54,630 nt of DNA from Actinomycetota bacterium. Its GTDB lineage: Bacteria; Actinomycetota; Actinomycetes; S36-B12; UBA10799. A model generated the notes under the pieces. It was not told the DNA's origin and searched no databases. It worked only from the letters and a program-made list of their open reading frames with translations. Where the stretch lies: positions 1 through 54,630 of the forward strand of contig JACJWU010000009.1 of assembly GCA_020636995.1 (NCBI GenBank), read 5' to 3'. The translations under genes and the position numbers were made by a program. Shown one piece after another: positions 15,481-24,077 of the stretch. Positions within the stretch are counted from its first letter, which is position 1. Each line of letters opens with the position of its first letter.

Positions 15481-18258
15481 CTAGCGCGGCTTCTCCCGCA
15501 TCTCGAAGGTCTCAATGATGTCCTCGACCTTGATGTCGTTGAACGACCCGAGTCCGATACCGCACTCGTACCCGTCCTTGACCTCCGTCGCGTCGTCCTT
15601 GAAGCGCTTGAGCGACTCGACGGTGAGGTTGTCGGCCACGACCACGCCGTCCCGGATGACCCGTGCCTTGGCATTGCGGCGGATGACCCCGGAACGCACC
15701 AGACATCCGGCGATGTTGCCGGCCTTGCTGGACCGGAAGATCTCGCGGATCTCGGCGCGGCCGAGTTCGGCCTCCTCGTAGATGGGCTTGAGCATGCCCT
15801 TGAGCGCCTGCTCGACCTCTTCGATGGCCGCGTAGATCACCGAGTGGTAGCGGATGTCCACACCCTCGCGCTCGGCGAGTTCGGCGACACGTTCCGCGGT
15901 CCGGACGTTGAACCCGATGATGATCGCGTTGTCTACGGTCGCCAGGTTCACGTCGTTCTGTGTGATCGCTCCCACGCCGCGGTGGATCACACGCAGGTCG
16001 ACCTCGTCGCCCACGTCGAGCTTCAGCAGGGCATCCTCGAGCGCCTCGACCGAACCGGACACGTCACCCTTGATGATCAGGTTGAGGGTGCCGGTCTCGC
16101 CCTTCTCCAGACCCTGCAGGATGTCCTCGAGCGTGCGCCGGCCACGCCGTGCGGCGAGTTCGGCGTTGCGCTCCCGAGCCTGCCGGGTGTTGGCGATCTG
16201 GCGGGCGATGCGGTCCTCGGAGACGACCAGGAAGGTGTCACCGGCGTCAGGGACCGACGTCAGACCCAGCACCTGGACCGGCCGCGAGGGCAGTGCCTCA
16301 TCCACCGGATCACCGTTCTCGTCGAGCATGGCCCGCACGCGGCCGTGGGCCTCACCCACGACGATGCTCTCGCCGGCCTTCAACGTGCCCCGCTGAACCA
16401 GGACGGTGGCCACGGGACCGCGACCCTTGTCCAGGTGCGCCTCGATGGCCACACCCTGAGCGTCCTGCTCGGGGTTGGCCCGCAGGTCCAGGGATGCATC
16501 CGCGGTGAGCACAACAGCCTCGAGCAACTCGTGGATGTTGATGCCGGCCTTGGCGGAGACATCCACGAACATGGTGTCGCCGCCGAAGTCCTCGGCCACC
16601 AAGCCGTACTCGGTGAGCTGCCCGCGGACCTTCTGCGGGTCGGCGCCCTCCTTGTCGATCTTGTTCACGGCGACCACGATCGGCACGTCCGCCGCCTGCG
16701 CGTGGTTGAGTGCCTCGATCGTCTGCGGCTTCACGCCGTCGTCGGCGGCAACCACGAGCACGGCGATGTCGGTGACCTTGGCACCACGGGCACGCATGGC
16801 GGTGAACGCCTCGTGACCGGGGGTGTCGATGAAGGTGATCGCACGCTCATGACCGTCGATCTCGCTGCGGATCTGGTACGCGCCGATGTGCTGGGTGATA
16901 CCGCCGGCCTCCCGCGCCACCTGGTTGGTGTTGCGGATCGCGTCGAGAAGCTTGGTCTTACCGTGGTCGACGTGACCCATGACGGTCACGACCGGCGGAC
17001 GCTGTTCGAGCGCCGACTCGCCGCCCTCGTCCTCACCGAACTCGAGGTTGAAGCTCTCGAGCAGTTCGCGGTCTTCGTCCTCGGGCGACACGACCTCGAC
17101 GTTGTAGTTCAACTCGCCGCCGAGCAGCATCAAGGTGTCGTCGGACAGCGACTGGGTGGCCGTAGCCATCTCGCCGAGTCCGATCAGCGCCTGGACCAGC
17201 GAACCGGGGTTCGCATCGATCTTCTCTGCGAAGTCTGTGAGAGTCGCCCCACGAGGAAGCCTGACCGTACGACCGTCGCCGCGCGGGATCCGCACGCCAC
17301 CGATCGTCGGGGCCTCCATGTTGTCGAACTCCTGGCGCTTCGCGCGCTTGCTCTTGCGCGACTTCTTGGCCCCGGGGCGACCGCGTCCGCCCGGACCACC
17401 GCCAGGACGACCGGGACCACCGCCGGGACGACCACCGAAGCCGCCGCCACCGCCGGGACCACCGGTTCCCGGGCCGCCACCTGGACGACCAGCCGGCGCA
17501 CCACCGGGACGGCTGCCGTAGCCGCCGCCGCCACCACCGGGACCACCTGGGCGACCACCGGGCGCACCACCGGGACGGCCGCCGTAGCCGCCGCCACCAC
17601 CGGGACCACCTGGGCGACCACCCGGCGCACCACCGGGACGGCCGCGGCCGCCGGGAGCACCGGGGCGGCCACCCGGCCCACCGGGGCGGCCAGGGGCCTG
17701 CCGGGGACGAGGAGGCATCATGCCGGGGTTGGGACGGGGAGCACCCGGCACGCCGCCGCGGGCGGCCGGTGCCGAGGTGCCGAACGGGTTGTTGCCCGGA
17801 CGCGGTGCCGGAGAACCGTAAGGGTTGTTGCCCGGACGCGGTGCCGGAGAACCGAACGGGTTGTTGCCCGGACGCGGACCCGGCTTCGGGGCGGGCTTGG
17901 GAGCAGGCGCAGGTGCCGGGGCGGCGGCCGGCTTGGGAGCCGGAGCCGGAGCAGGCGCAGGTGCGGGGGCCGGCGCAGAAGGTTGCGCTGCCGGAGCTGG
18001 AGCGGGAGCCGGGGCAGGGGTCGGCGCCTCGGCGGCTTTCTTGGCGGGTGCGGGCTTCGCAGCCTTCTTCGCCGCAGGCTCTGCCTTCTCCTTCGGCGGG
18101 GCGGTCTTCACCGAATCCCGCAGTCGGCGCACAACCGGCGCCTCAATCGTCGATGACGCGGACTTGACGAACTCGCCCATGTCCTGGAGCTGGGCGATGA
18201 GAGCCTTGCTCTCCACCCCCAACTCGCGCGCGAGTTCATAGACCCGGACCTTGGCCAC
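15481..18258 (-). CDS. infB: translation initiation factor IF-2
   Basis: A 925-residue GTPase that places fMet-tRNA on the 30S subunit and promotes subunit joining. Residues 1-50 are the IF2N-type domain (VRVYELARELGVESKALI). Residues about 60-300 are a low-complexity Ala/Pro linker followed by an Arg/Gly/Pro region. A second IF2N-like region precedes the G domain. The G motifs are VMGHVDHGKT (near 425), FIDTPGHEAF and VAVNKIDK, followed by the beta-barrel and C-terminal domains. The order nusA-ylxR-infB-DUF503-rbfA is retained. The long linker is typical of high-GC actinobacteria. The opposite strand has a stop-free frame through the whole gene, which is a composition artefact. Confidence 0.97.
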   Translation of the reverse strand: MAKVRVYELARELGVESKALIAQLQDMGEFVKSASSTIEAPVVRRLRDSVKTAPPKEKAEPAAKKAAKPAPAKKAAEAPTPAPAPAPAPAAQPSAPAPAPAPAPAPAPKPAAAPAPAPAPKPAPKPGPRPGNNPFGSPAPRPGNNPYGSPAPRPGNNPFGTSAPAARGGVPGAPRPNPGMMPPRPRQAPGRPGGPGGRPGAPGGRGRPGGAPGGRPGGPGGGGGYGGRPGGAPGGRPGGPGGGGGGYGSRPGGAPAGRPGGGPGTGGPGGGGGFGGRPGGGPGRPGGGPGGRGRPGAKKSRKSKRAKRQEFDNMEAPTIGGVRIPRGDGRTVRLPRGATLTDFAEKIDANPGSLVQALIGLGEMATATQSLSDDTLMLLGGELNYNVEVVSPEDEDRELLESFNLEFGEDEGGESALEQRPPVVTVMGHVDHGKTKLLDAIRNTNQVAREAGGITQHIGAYQIRSEIDGHERAITFIDTPGHEAFTAMRARGAKVTDIAVLVVAADDGVKPQTIEALNHAQAADVPIVVAVNKIDKEGADPQKVRGQLTEYGLVAEDFGGDTMFVDVSAKAGINIHELLEAVVLTADASLDLRANPEQDAQGVAIEAHLDKGRGPVATVLVQRGTLKAGESIVVGEAHGRVRAMLDENGDPVDEALPSRPVQVLGLTSVPDAGDTFLVVSEDRIARQIANTRQARERNAELAARRGRRTLEDILQGLEKGETGTLNLIIKGDVSGSVEALEDALLKLDVGDEVDLRVIHRGVGAITQNDVNLATVDNAIIIGFNVRTAERVAELAEREGVDIRYHSVIYAAIEEVEQALKGMLKPIYEEAELGRAEIREIFRSSKAGNIAGCLVRSGVIRRNAKARVIRDGVVVADNLTVESLKRFKDDATEVKDGYECGIGLGSFNDIKVEDIIETFEMREKPR
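17380..17880 (-). repeat. tandem coding repeats in the IF-2 linker
   Basis: Inside infB, a 36-base unit encoding RPGNNPFGSPAP-like peptides is repeated almost three times at about 17780-17878. Next to it (about 17385-17690) are imperfect Gly/Arg/Pro units of the GGRPGGAPGGRPGGPGG type, with runs of five to six glycines. These stretches encode the disordered linker between the N-terminal and G domains. They are prone to slippage and to misassembly, so the copy number should be treated with caution. Confidence 0.8.
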
Positions 18259-18324
18259 TTCTCTCCTGTCTGGCCCGGGGTACTCCGGACCTAGTGTTGT
18301 GTCGGCGCTTTCATCGCAGACTGC

Positions 18325-18645
18325 TCATCGGGTTGTCATCCCGACGCTCCCAACGTTCGGTTCGGTCAGTTGCTCAAGAGCCCGTTCCAGATCACTGGGA
18401 TCCAGCCCGCCCCCGATCCGCAGAGCCCTGCCGAACGCCTTGCGGGCGATGGCAGCCGTGACGCACTCCTGTGTGAGGTGTACGTAGGCACCGCGACCGG
18501 GACGTCTGCGCATGGGGTCCGGCATCAACCGGCCCTGGTCACAGACCACCCTGAGCAGATCACCTTGAGGAACTCTTCGGCGGCAGCCAACGCACGTGCG
18601 CACCGGGGTACCGGAGACCATACGGTCTGACGCTGAAGGTTTCAT
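18325..18645 (-). CDS. ylxR: YlxR family RNA-binding protein (DUF448)
   Basis: A 106-residue basic protein of the YlxR family. The signature is RTCVGCRRRVPQGDLLRVV near residues 16-34, followed by PGRGAYVHLTQECVTAAIARKAFGRALR. In other bacteria the family is linked to RNA binding and to regulation, usually between nusA and infB as here. It ends 66 bases before the infB start and begins 224 bases after nusA. The start could be the ATG at 18645 or the GTG nine codons later; both leave the Cys motif intact. Confidence 0.88.
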   Translation of the reverse strand: MKPSASDRMVSGTPVRTCVGCRRRVPQGDLLRVVCDQGRLMPDPMRRRPGRGAYVHLTQECVTAAIARKAFGRALRIGGGLDPSDLERALEQLTEPNVGSVGMTTR

Positions 18646-18749
18646 CGCGGCGATCCGTATTCAGTCTAGCGTGCGGGGTCAAGTTCCCGACGGCGCCTTC
18701 GCCACGTGACCTCGATCACCGATGCACCACTCGAACCCGTGGCTCGTCG

Positions 18750-18860
18750 TGCGACGTTGTTGTCGCTGCCGGACGCGCCGTGCGACGTTGTTGTCGAAAA
18801 GCGGTAGCCAGGAGGGCAACAACGTCGCAAACGGGACCCAAGCCCGTCAACGACGTCGCA
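18750..18860. repeat. nested inverted repeats between nusA and ylxR
   Basis: TGCGACGTTGTTG occurs at 18750-18762 and again at 18781-18793. Its reverse complement CAACAACGTCGCA is at 18817-18829, and a one-mismatch copy (CAACGACGTCGCA) is at 18848-18860. The inner pair forms a perfect 13-bp stem with a 23-base loop; the outer pair encloses it. Both right-hand arms continue with the same AACGGG. In the mRNA these hairpins lie between nusA and ylxR. They may act as an attenuator, an RNase processing site or a small mobile repeat. The rest of the 224-base gap shows nothing recognisable. Confidence 0.75.
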
Positions 18861-18869
18861 AACGGGGCG

Positions 18870-19841
18870 TCACTCAGCCGCCACGTCCGGGTGGATGTCG
18901 AGGCGCCACCCCGTGAGGCGCGCGGCGAGACGGGCGTTCTGTCCCTCTTTTCCGATCGCCAAGGACAACTGGTAGTCCGGCACCGTCACGCGGGCCGCCC
19001 GCGCACGCTCATCCACGACGTCGACACCCACCACGCGAGCCGGCGATAGTGCCGCCGCGATGAAGGCGGCCGGGTCCTCGTCGTAGTCGACGATGTCGAT
19101 CTTCTCGCCCTGCAACTCCGAGGTCACGGCCCGCACCCGCTGACCCATGGGACCGATACACGCGCCCTTCGCGTTGACCTGCGGGGAGCGGGCGCGTACG
19201 GCGATCTTGGTCCGGTAGCCGGCCTCGCGGGCCAGGGCGGCGATCTCCACCACCCCATCGGCAACCTCCGGGGACTCCATGGCGAACAACCGCCGCACAA
19301 GATCCGGATGTGTCCGGGACAAGGTGACCGACGGCCCCTTTGCGCCTCGTCGCACCGACACGACGTAGCAGCGCAGCCGCTCCCCGTGCCCGTACGACTC
19401 GGTCGGCACCTGCTCGGCCGGCGGGATGACCCCCTCTACCGAGCCGAGGTTGACGTAGACCAGTCGAGGGTCGTTGCCCTGCTGGATCACGCCGGACACG
19501 AGGTCACCCTCCTTCGCGGCGAACTCTTCGAAGGTCACGTCGTCGCTGGCCTCACGCAGCCGCTGCATCAGCACCTGCTTGGCCACCGTGGCGGCGATCC
19601 GCCCGAAGTCCGCGGGGGTGTCGTCGTACTCCCCCACCTTTTCGCCGTCCTCGTCGAGTTCAGCGGCCCAGACCGTGACATGCCCGGTCTTGCGGTCGAG
19701 TTCCACCCGTGCGAGTTGCTGATGTCCCTCGGTGTGGTGGTAGGCGGCCAGCAGGGCCTGTTCGATGCTGGTGACCACCGTCTGCAGGCTCAGGCCCTTG
19801 TCGACCACCACGGCTTTGAGCGCGGTCATGTCGATGTCCAT
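18870..19841 (-). CDS. nusA: transcription termination/antitermination factor NusA
   Basis: A 323-residue NusA, the RNA-polymerase-associated factor that modulates pausing, termination and antitermination. The N-terminal RNAP-binding domain (about 1-110) is followed by an S1 domain (GDLVSGVIQQGNDPRLVYVNLG near 135) and tandem KH domains. The first KH domain has GACIGPMGQRVRAV near 228 and the second LSLAIGKEGQNARLAARLTGW near 290. There are no C-terminal acidic repeats, as usual in actinobacteria. Its ATG overlaps the rimP stop by one base (TGATG). The 224-base downstream gap with nested hairpins is unusual for this operon. Confidence 0.95.
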   Translation of the reverse strand: MDIDMTALKAVVVDKGLSLQTVVTSIEQALLAAYHHTEGHQQLARVELDRKTGHVTVWAAELDEDGEKVGEYDDTPADFGRIAATVAKQVLMQRLREASDDVTFEEFAAKEGDLVSGVIQQGNDPRLVYVNLGSVEGVIPPAEQVPTESYGHGERLRCYVVSVRRGAKGPSVTLSRTHPDLVRRLFAMESPEVADGVVEIAALAREAGYRTKIAVRARSPQVNAKGACIGPMGQRVRAVTSELQGEKIDIVDYDEDPAAFIAAALSPARVVGVDVVDERARAARVTVPDYQLSLAIGKEGQNARLAARLTGWRLDIHPDVAAE

Positions 19842-20305
19842 CAGCCGGCCTCCTTCGGGAACTCGACCTGCACGACGGCCTTGGCCACCTCGGCGTAGTC
19901 CACAGCTCTCACCTGTCCGGCCACATCGATCCGGGCGCCCCCGTCGTCGCTGTCGGCGATGCGGCCCTCGAACGTCGCACCGTCGGTGGTGGTGATCTTG
20001 ACCAACCGCCCCTGGTTGCGTCGCCAGTGCCGCGGCAGGGTCAGAGGCCGATGCACACCCGGCGAGGTGACCTCAAGGGTGTACGGCGCCTCCCCCATGA
20101 CATCGGAGGCGTCGAGCGCTTCCGAGATGTCCCGGGAGAAGTCCGCGATGTCGTCCAACGAGACCCCACCATCGGTATCGACGGCAACCACCACCACGGT
20201 CCTCTTGCCGGCGCGGCGAAGGTCCACGAATTCCACATCCGCCCCACGCGCAGACACGATGGGGTCGACGAGCTCCGCGATCCGCTGCTCGCGTTCATCC
20301 GACAT
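19841..20305 (-). CDS. rimP: ribosome maturation factor RimP
   Basis: A 154-residue two-domain protein required for 30S subunit maturation. The N-terminal alpha/beta domain includes VEFVDLRRAGKRTVVVVAVDTDGG and SRDISEALD; the motif YTLEVTSPGVHRPLTLPRHW at about 96-115 is characteristic, followed by an Sm-like C-terminal barrel. It is the first gene of the minus-strand nusA operon and is divergent from the lipoprotein gene. A TAGTGT hexamer (complement of 20330-20335) could be its -10 element. GGAGG-like bases lie shortly before its ATG. Confidence 0.93.
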   Translation of the reverse strand: MSDEREQRIAELVDPIVSARGADVEFVDLRRAGKRTVVVVAVDTDGGVSLDDIADFSRDISEALDASDVMGEAPYTLEVTSPGVHRPLTLPRHWRRNQGRLVKITTTDGATFEGRIADSDDGGARIDVAGQVRAVDYAEVAKAVVQVEFPKEAG

Positions 20306-20332
20306 GTTCAGCCTCCCTGCTGCCCTCCCACA

Positions 20333-20346
20333 CTACGCGCGCGTAG
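20333..20346. promoter_or_regulatory. 14-bp palindrome in the rimP/lipoprotein divergent promoter region
   Basis: CTACGCGCGCGTAG is a perfect palindrome in the middle of the 52-base gap between two divergent genes. On the minus strand it overlaps a candidate -10 TAGTGT for rimP (20330-20335). On the plus strand it overlaps a candidate -10 TAGGCT (20344-20349), placed so that transcription would begin at or next to the ATG at 20358 (leaderless). It could be an operator controlling both directions; this is inference from position and symmetry alone. Confidence 0.45.
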
Positions 20347-20357
20347 GCTGACAGATC

Positions 20358-20798
20358 ATGACGGATCGGCGGCACGTGTTGCAGATGGGCGCGCTGGCAG
20401 CCGTCGCCCTCGCTGCCGCTCCGGCGTGCAGCGAGGATGCGGACGAACCGGATGCACCCCCACCCGTGCCCGATGCACAGCAGTCCGAGGAGATCGCTCT
20501 CATCGCCGCCTACGACGCGGCCATCGCAACCGCCGGACCTGCCCGCGCCGCCGAATACCAGAGGATCCGCGACGAGCATGCCGCTCACCTGCGGGCGCTG
20601 GGATGGGAAGCACCCCCTGCCACGACGCAGTCCCCCACCCCGCCAGCCTCCGTGCGCGCCCTGCGACGCGCCGAGATCGGCGCCGGCCGCAGCCACGCGG
20701 CAGCAGCTGTACGCGAAACCGATCAGGAGCGCGCGCAACTGCTCGCTCTCATCGCAGCCTCCGAGTCCCAGCACGCTTCGGCACTGGCGGCGCTGTGA
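20358..20798 (+). CDS. Tat-type lipoprotein, small helical, Ala-rich
   Basis: A 146-residue exported protein. The N-terminus MTDRRHVLQMGALAAVALAAAPAC carries a twin-arginine-like motif followed by a lipobox-like end, suggesting Tat export and lipid anchoring at Cys24. After a short acidic/Pro-rich linker the mature part is predicted helical (SEEIALIAAYDAAIATAG and HAAHLRALGWE). That pattern resembles ferritin-like bundles, and the gene overlaps the next ferritin-like gene by 4 nt (GTGA). The equivalent Mycobacterium position, between rimP and proS, also holds two Ala-rich genes. No metal ligand set can be proven by eye. Function unknown. Confidence 0.75.
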   Translation: MTDRRHVLQMGALAAVALAAAPACSEDADEPDAPPPVPDAQQSEEIALIAAYDAAIATAGPARAAEYQRIRDEHAAHLRALGWEAPPATTQSPTPPASVRALRRAEIGAGRSHAAAAVRETDQERAQLLALIAASESQHASALAAL

Positions 20799-21214
20799 GC
20801 GAGACCCTGGGCGCGGCGCTTGCCGGCGAATACGCCGCGATCTACGCGTACGGCCGAGCCGGCGGCAGGTTGCGAACAGGCCAGGACGTCGCGCTGGCGC
20901 AGTTGAGCAGGCACCGTACCGACCGCGACCAACTACGTGCCTGGTTGATCGCGGACGGACAGCAGCCCGAGCCACCCGCGCCCGCCTACCAACTGCCCGG
21001 CCCTGTGACCACGGATACCCAGGCCCGGGCGCTTCTGGCCACGGTGCAGTTACGCCTGATCCCGGTGTTGGTCGCGTTACTGACGGACCAGACCGATGAG
21101 GCACGCCGGCGCTGGGCCGTGCGTGCGGTGCGGCGCGCCGCCACCTCCGCGCAGGGCTGGGGCGCCACCGGCCAGGCCTTCCCGTGGCCGGAAGGGCTCG
21201 CCCCGCCGGTGTGA
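20795..21214 (+). CDS. ferritin-like domain protein (DUF4439)
   Basis: A 139-residue cytoplasmic protein from the GTG at 20795; the longer frame from 20027 runs antisense to rimP and is not used. The start ETLGAALAGEYAAIYAYGRAGG and the later LSRHRTDRDQLRAWL are typical of the DUF4439 ferritin-like four-helix family found in actinobacteria near nusA/proS. The family's function is not established; some ferritin-like relatives bind iron or handle redox stress. It is translationally coupled to the upstream lipoprotein gene, and 20 bases separate it from the sugar dehydrogenase gene, so the three form a likely operon. Confidence 0.75.
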   Translation: MSETLGAALAGEYAAIYAYGRAGGRLRTGQDVALAQLSRHRTDRDQLRAWLIADGQQPEPPAPAYQLPGPVTTDTQARALLATVQLRLIPVLVALLTDQTDEARRRWAVRAVRRAATSAQGWGATGQAFPWPEGLAPPV

Positions 21215-21234
21215 CCGGACCTTACTCTGGAACG

Positions 21235-22332
21235 GTGAAGCGCATCCTGATTGCGGTGCTGGTCGTGACCGCCCTTGCAGCCTGTAGCGAGGCGACGAAC
21301 CCGGAGCCACCCGCGACCTCCGCCACCAGCGACAGTCCTGCGGTGTCACCGTCGACGCCGTCCGAGCCGACCGTCACCGGGGAGATCGCCCGGAACCTCG
21401 AGGCCCCCTGGAGCGTGGTGCCGCTGTCCGGCGGGCGGGCGTTGATCAGCGAGCGCGACACCGCGAAGATCCTGCTGCTGGACAACGGTCAGACTAGCGA
21501 GATCGGCAACCCCCCGGAGGTGCTGCCGGGTGGTGAAGGGGGCCTGCTGGGCCTGGCGGTGCAATCGCCGGATCCTGACACGGTGTACACCTACTACACC
21601 GCAGCCACCGACAACCGCGTGGTCGCCTTCGATTTCGACGGCGAGCGGCTGAGCAACGAGCGCACGATTCTGGGGGGAATCCCCAAGGGCTTCATCCACA
21701 ATGGGGGGCGCATCGCGTTCGGCCCGGACGGGTTCCTGTACGTGGCAACCGGTGAGACAGGCGAACCCGACCTCGCCCAGGACCGCAGCTCCTTGGCCGG
21801 CAAGATCCTGCGGATCACCCCCAAGGGCAACCCTGCGCCGGGCAACCCCGACCCGGCGTCGCCGGTGTACTCCTACGGCCACCGCAACGTCCAAGGCCTG
21901 GCCTGGGACGAGGCAGGCAGGTTGTGGGCCACCGAATTCGGCCAGGACGACGTCGACGAGTTGAACCTCATCGAACCGGGCGGCAACTACGGCTGGCCGC
22001 AGTGCGAAGGCCGCTGCGACATCCCCGGCACCACCAACCCGAAGGCCACGTGGTCACCGACGGCCACGTCCTCCCCGAGCGGCCTGGCGATCGTCAACGG
22101 GTCGGCCTGGGTCGCTGCGCTGCGTGGACAGGCGTTGTACGAAGTGCGCCTCGACGGTACCCGGGCAGCCGACCCGCAAGCGTGGTTCGACGGCGAGTAC
22201 GGCCGTCTGCGCGACGTTGTGGAGGCTCCGAACGGACAGTTGTGGGTGGTCACGAACAACACCGACGGACGCGGACAGCCCACCAGCGGCGACGACCGGA
22301 TCATTCAGGTCGAGGTGCCCTCGCTGGACTAG
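21235..22332 (+). CDS. lipoprotein PQQ-dependent sugar dehydrogenase family (glucose/sorbosone dehydrogenase-like)
   Basis: A 365-residue protein from the GTG at 21235. Residues 1-17 are a lipoprotein signal (ILIAVLVVTALAAC), then a Ser/Thr/Pro linker to about 45, then a six-bladed propeller. Family motifs are GGEGGLLGLAV, HNGGRIAFGPDGFLYVATGE, YGHRNVQGLAWD and TEFGQDDVDELNLIEPGGNYGWP, the set seen in soluble glucose dehydrogenase/Hhip-like proteins. It probably oxidises an aldose or alcohol at the outer membrane face with PQQ, but many relatives have unknown substrates and cofactor use. Its end overlaps the convergent proS gene by 4 nt. Confidence 0.82.
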   Translation: MKRILIAVLVVTALAACSEATNPEPPATSATSDSPAVSPSTPSEPTVTGEIARNLEAPWSVVPLSGGRALISERDTAKILLLDNGQTSEIGNPPEVLPGGEGGLLGLAVQSPDPDTVYTYYTAATDNRVVAFDFDGERLSNERTILGGIPKGFIHNGGRIAFGPDGFLYVATGETGEPDLAQDRSSLAGKILRITPKGNPAPGNPDPASPVYSYGHRNVQGLAWDEAGRLWATEFGQDDVDELNLIEPGGNYGWPQCEGRCDIPGTTNPKATWSPTATSSPSGLAIVNGSAWVAALRGQALYEVRLDGTRAADPQAWFDGEYGRLRDVVEAPNGQLWVVTNNTDGRGQPTSGDDRIIQVEVPSLD

Positions 22333-24077
22333 CGACCGCAGGCGGCCAGGATCGCGGGGATGGCGGCGGTGAGCTCGACCTCTTCGCGGTCACCTGAAGC
22401 ACGGTCCTTGATCTCGATCATCCCGTCAACGAGCCGCTTGCCAACCACCACGATGGTGGGCACACCGAGCAACTCGGAGTCGTTGAACTTGACGCCGGGC
22501 GACACCTTCCGATCGTCATATAGCACCCGCAGACCCTCGTCCTCGAGCGCGATCGCCAACTCCTCGGCCTTCTCGAACACCGCGGCATCCTTGCCTGTGG
22601 CCACGATGTGCACGTCGGCTGGAGCGACCTCGCGGGGCCAGATGAGTCCCTTGTCGTCGTGGTGCTGCTCGGCGATCGCTGCCACGGCCCGGGACACTCC
22701 GATGCCATAGGAACCCATCGTCACCACCCTGGACTTGCCGTTCTCGTCGAGGACGGTCAAGTCGAGCGCCTCGGCGTACTTGCGGCCGAGCTGGAAGATG
22801 TGCCCGATCTCGATACCGCGCGCCGAATGCAGCGCACCGGATCCGTCGGGGGCCGGATCGCCGTCGCGGACCTCGGCGGCCTCGATGGTTCCGTCCGGAG
22901 TGAAGTCCCGCCCACAGACCAGATCGAAGACATGCTTGCCCTGCTCATTCGCCCCGGTGATCCATGCGGTGCCGCTGACGACCCGGGGATCCACGAGGTA
23001 CGGGATCCCGCGGTCCTCCCCGAGCACCTGCGGCCCGATGTACCCCTTCACCAACTGCGGGTACGCGGCGAAATCGGCTTCTTCGAAGGGCGAGGGGACA
23101 GCCGGCGAGACCTGTGCTTCGAGGCGCTTCATGTCGACCTCCCGATCACCCGGCAGACCCACAACCAATGCGCTGGTCGTGCCGTCCGGGTGCTCAAGAC
23201 GAAGCACCACGTTCTTCAACGTGTCGGCCGCGGTCCACGGACGGTCGGCGCGGGGGAACCGGGCGTTGGCCAGGTCCACCAGTGACTCGATCGTCGGGGT
23301 GTCCGGCGTGTCCTCAACGTGCGCGGCAGGCAACCCCTCGATCGGGACCTCGGCCGGCGGCACCGTCACGACCGCCTCGACGTTCGCCGCATATCCGCCA
23401 TCGGAACGGACGAAGGTGTCTTCCCCGCTCTCACACGGTGCGAGGAACTCCTCGCTGGCAGACCCACCCATCGCGCCACTCATGGCCGAGACGATCACAT
23501 AGTCGAGGCCTAGTCGATCGAAGGTCTTGATGTACGCATCCCGGTGCCGGTCGTAGGAGCGCTGCAGTCCCTCGTCATCGATGTCGAACGAGTAGGAGTC
23601 CTTCATGACGAACTCCCGCCCACGCAGGATCCCCGCCCGCGGCCGCGCCTCGTCGCGGTACTTCGTCTGGATCTGGTAGATCACCAGCGGCAGATCCTTG
23701 TACGAGGAGTACTCACCCTTCACCAGCAGCGTGAACATCTCTTCATGGGTCGGGCCGAGCAGATAGTCGGCACCCTTGCGGTCCTGCAAGCGCATCAACG
23801 TCTCGCCGTACTCGGTCCAGCGGCCGGTCGCCTCGTAGGGCTCGCGCGGGAGCAACGCCGGGAAGTGGACCTCCTGGAAGCCTGCGGCGTCCATCTCCTC
23901 GCGGACGATGCGTTCGACGTTGCGGTACACGAGATAACCCAACGGCAACCACGTGAACACGCCAGGGGCGACGCGACGCACCAGGCCGGCGCGGACCAGC
24001 AACTTGTGGCTCGGGACTTCGGCGTCAGCGGGGTCCTCGCGCAACGTGCGCAGGAACAGAGTGGACATTCTCAGCAC
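22329..24077 (-). CDS. proS: prolyl-tRNA synthetase
   Basis: A 582-residue class II synthetase of the bacterial type with the editing insertion. It begins MLRMSTLFLRTLREDPADAEVPSH-like, as in actinobacterial ProS. Motif 1 and motif 2 regions (VMKDSYSFDIDDEG) are followed by the INS editing domain (about 220-400), which contains VKGYIGPQVLG and GANEQGKHVFDLVCGRDF. Motif 3 (SYGIGVSRAVAAIAEQHHD) and the anticodon-binding domain complete it. A TAGGCT at the complement of 24084-24089 may be its -10 element. The start could instead be the ATG at 24068, three codons in. It is divergent from the GH31 gene. Confidence 0.96.
   Translation of the reverse strand: MLRMSTLFLRTLREDPADAEVPSHKLLVRAGLVRRVAPGVFTWLPLGYLVYRNVERIVREEMDAAGFQEVHFPALLPREPYEATGRWTEYGETLMRLQDRKGADYLLGPTHEEMFTLLVKGEYSSYKDLPLVIYQIQTKYRDEARPRAGILRGREFVMKDSYSFDIDDEGLQRSYDRHRDAYIKTFDRLGLDYVIVSAMSGAMGGSASEEFLAPCESGEDTFVRSDGGYAANVEAVVTVPPAEVPIEGLPAAHVEDTPDTPTIESLVDLANARFPRADRPWTAADTLKNVVLRLEHPDGTTSALVVGLPGDREVDMKRLEAQVSPAVPSPFEEADFAAYPQLVKGYIGPQVLGEDRGIPYLVDPRVVSGTAWITGANEQGKHVFDLVCGRDFTPDGTIEAAEVRDGDPAPDGSGALHSARGIEIGHIFQLGRKYAEALDLTVLDENGKSRVVTMGSYGIGVSRAVAAIAEQHHDDKGLIWPREVAPADVHIVATGKDAAVFEKAEELAIALEDEGLRVLYDDRKVSPGVKFNDSELLGVPTIVVVGKRLVDGMIEIKDRASGDREEVELTAAIPAILAACGR

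Noticed and set aside
17380..17880. A CRISPR array or minisatellite inside infB
   Set aside because: The repeats are in frame, vary between copies and encode the known disordered IF-2 linker; there are no spacers.
14704..18156. 1150-codon open frame on the plus strand opposite infB, DUF503 and rbfA
   Set aside because: It is exactly antisense to well-supported genes, has biased low-complexity composition (Thr/Gly/Arg runs opposite the IF-2 linker) and no recognisable domain. GC-rich third positions remove stops from the opposite frame.
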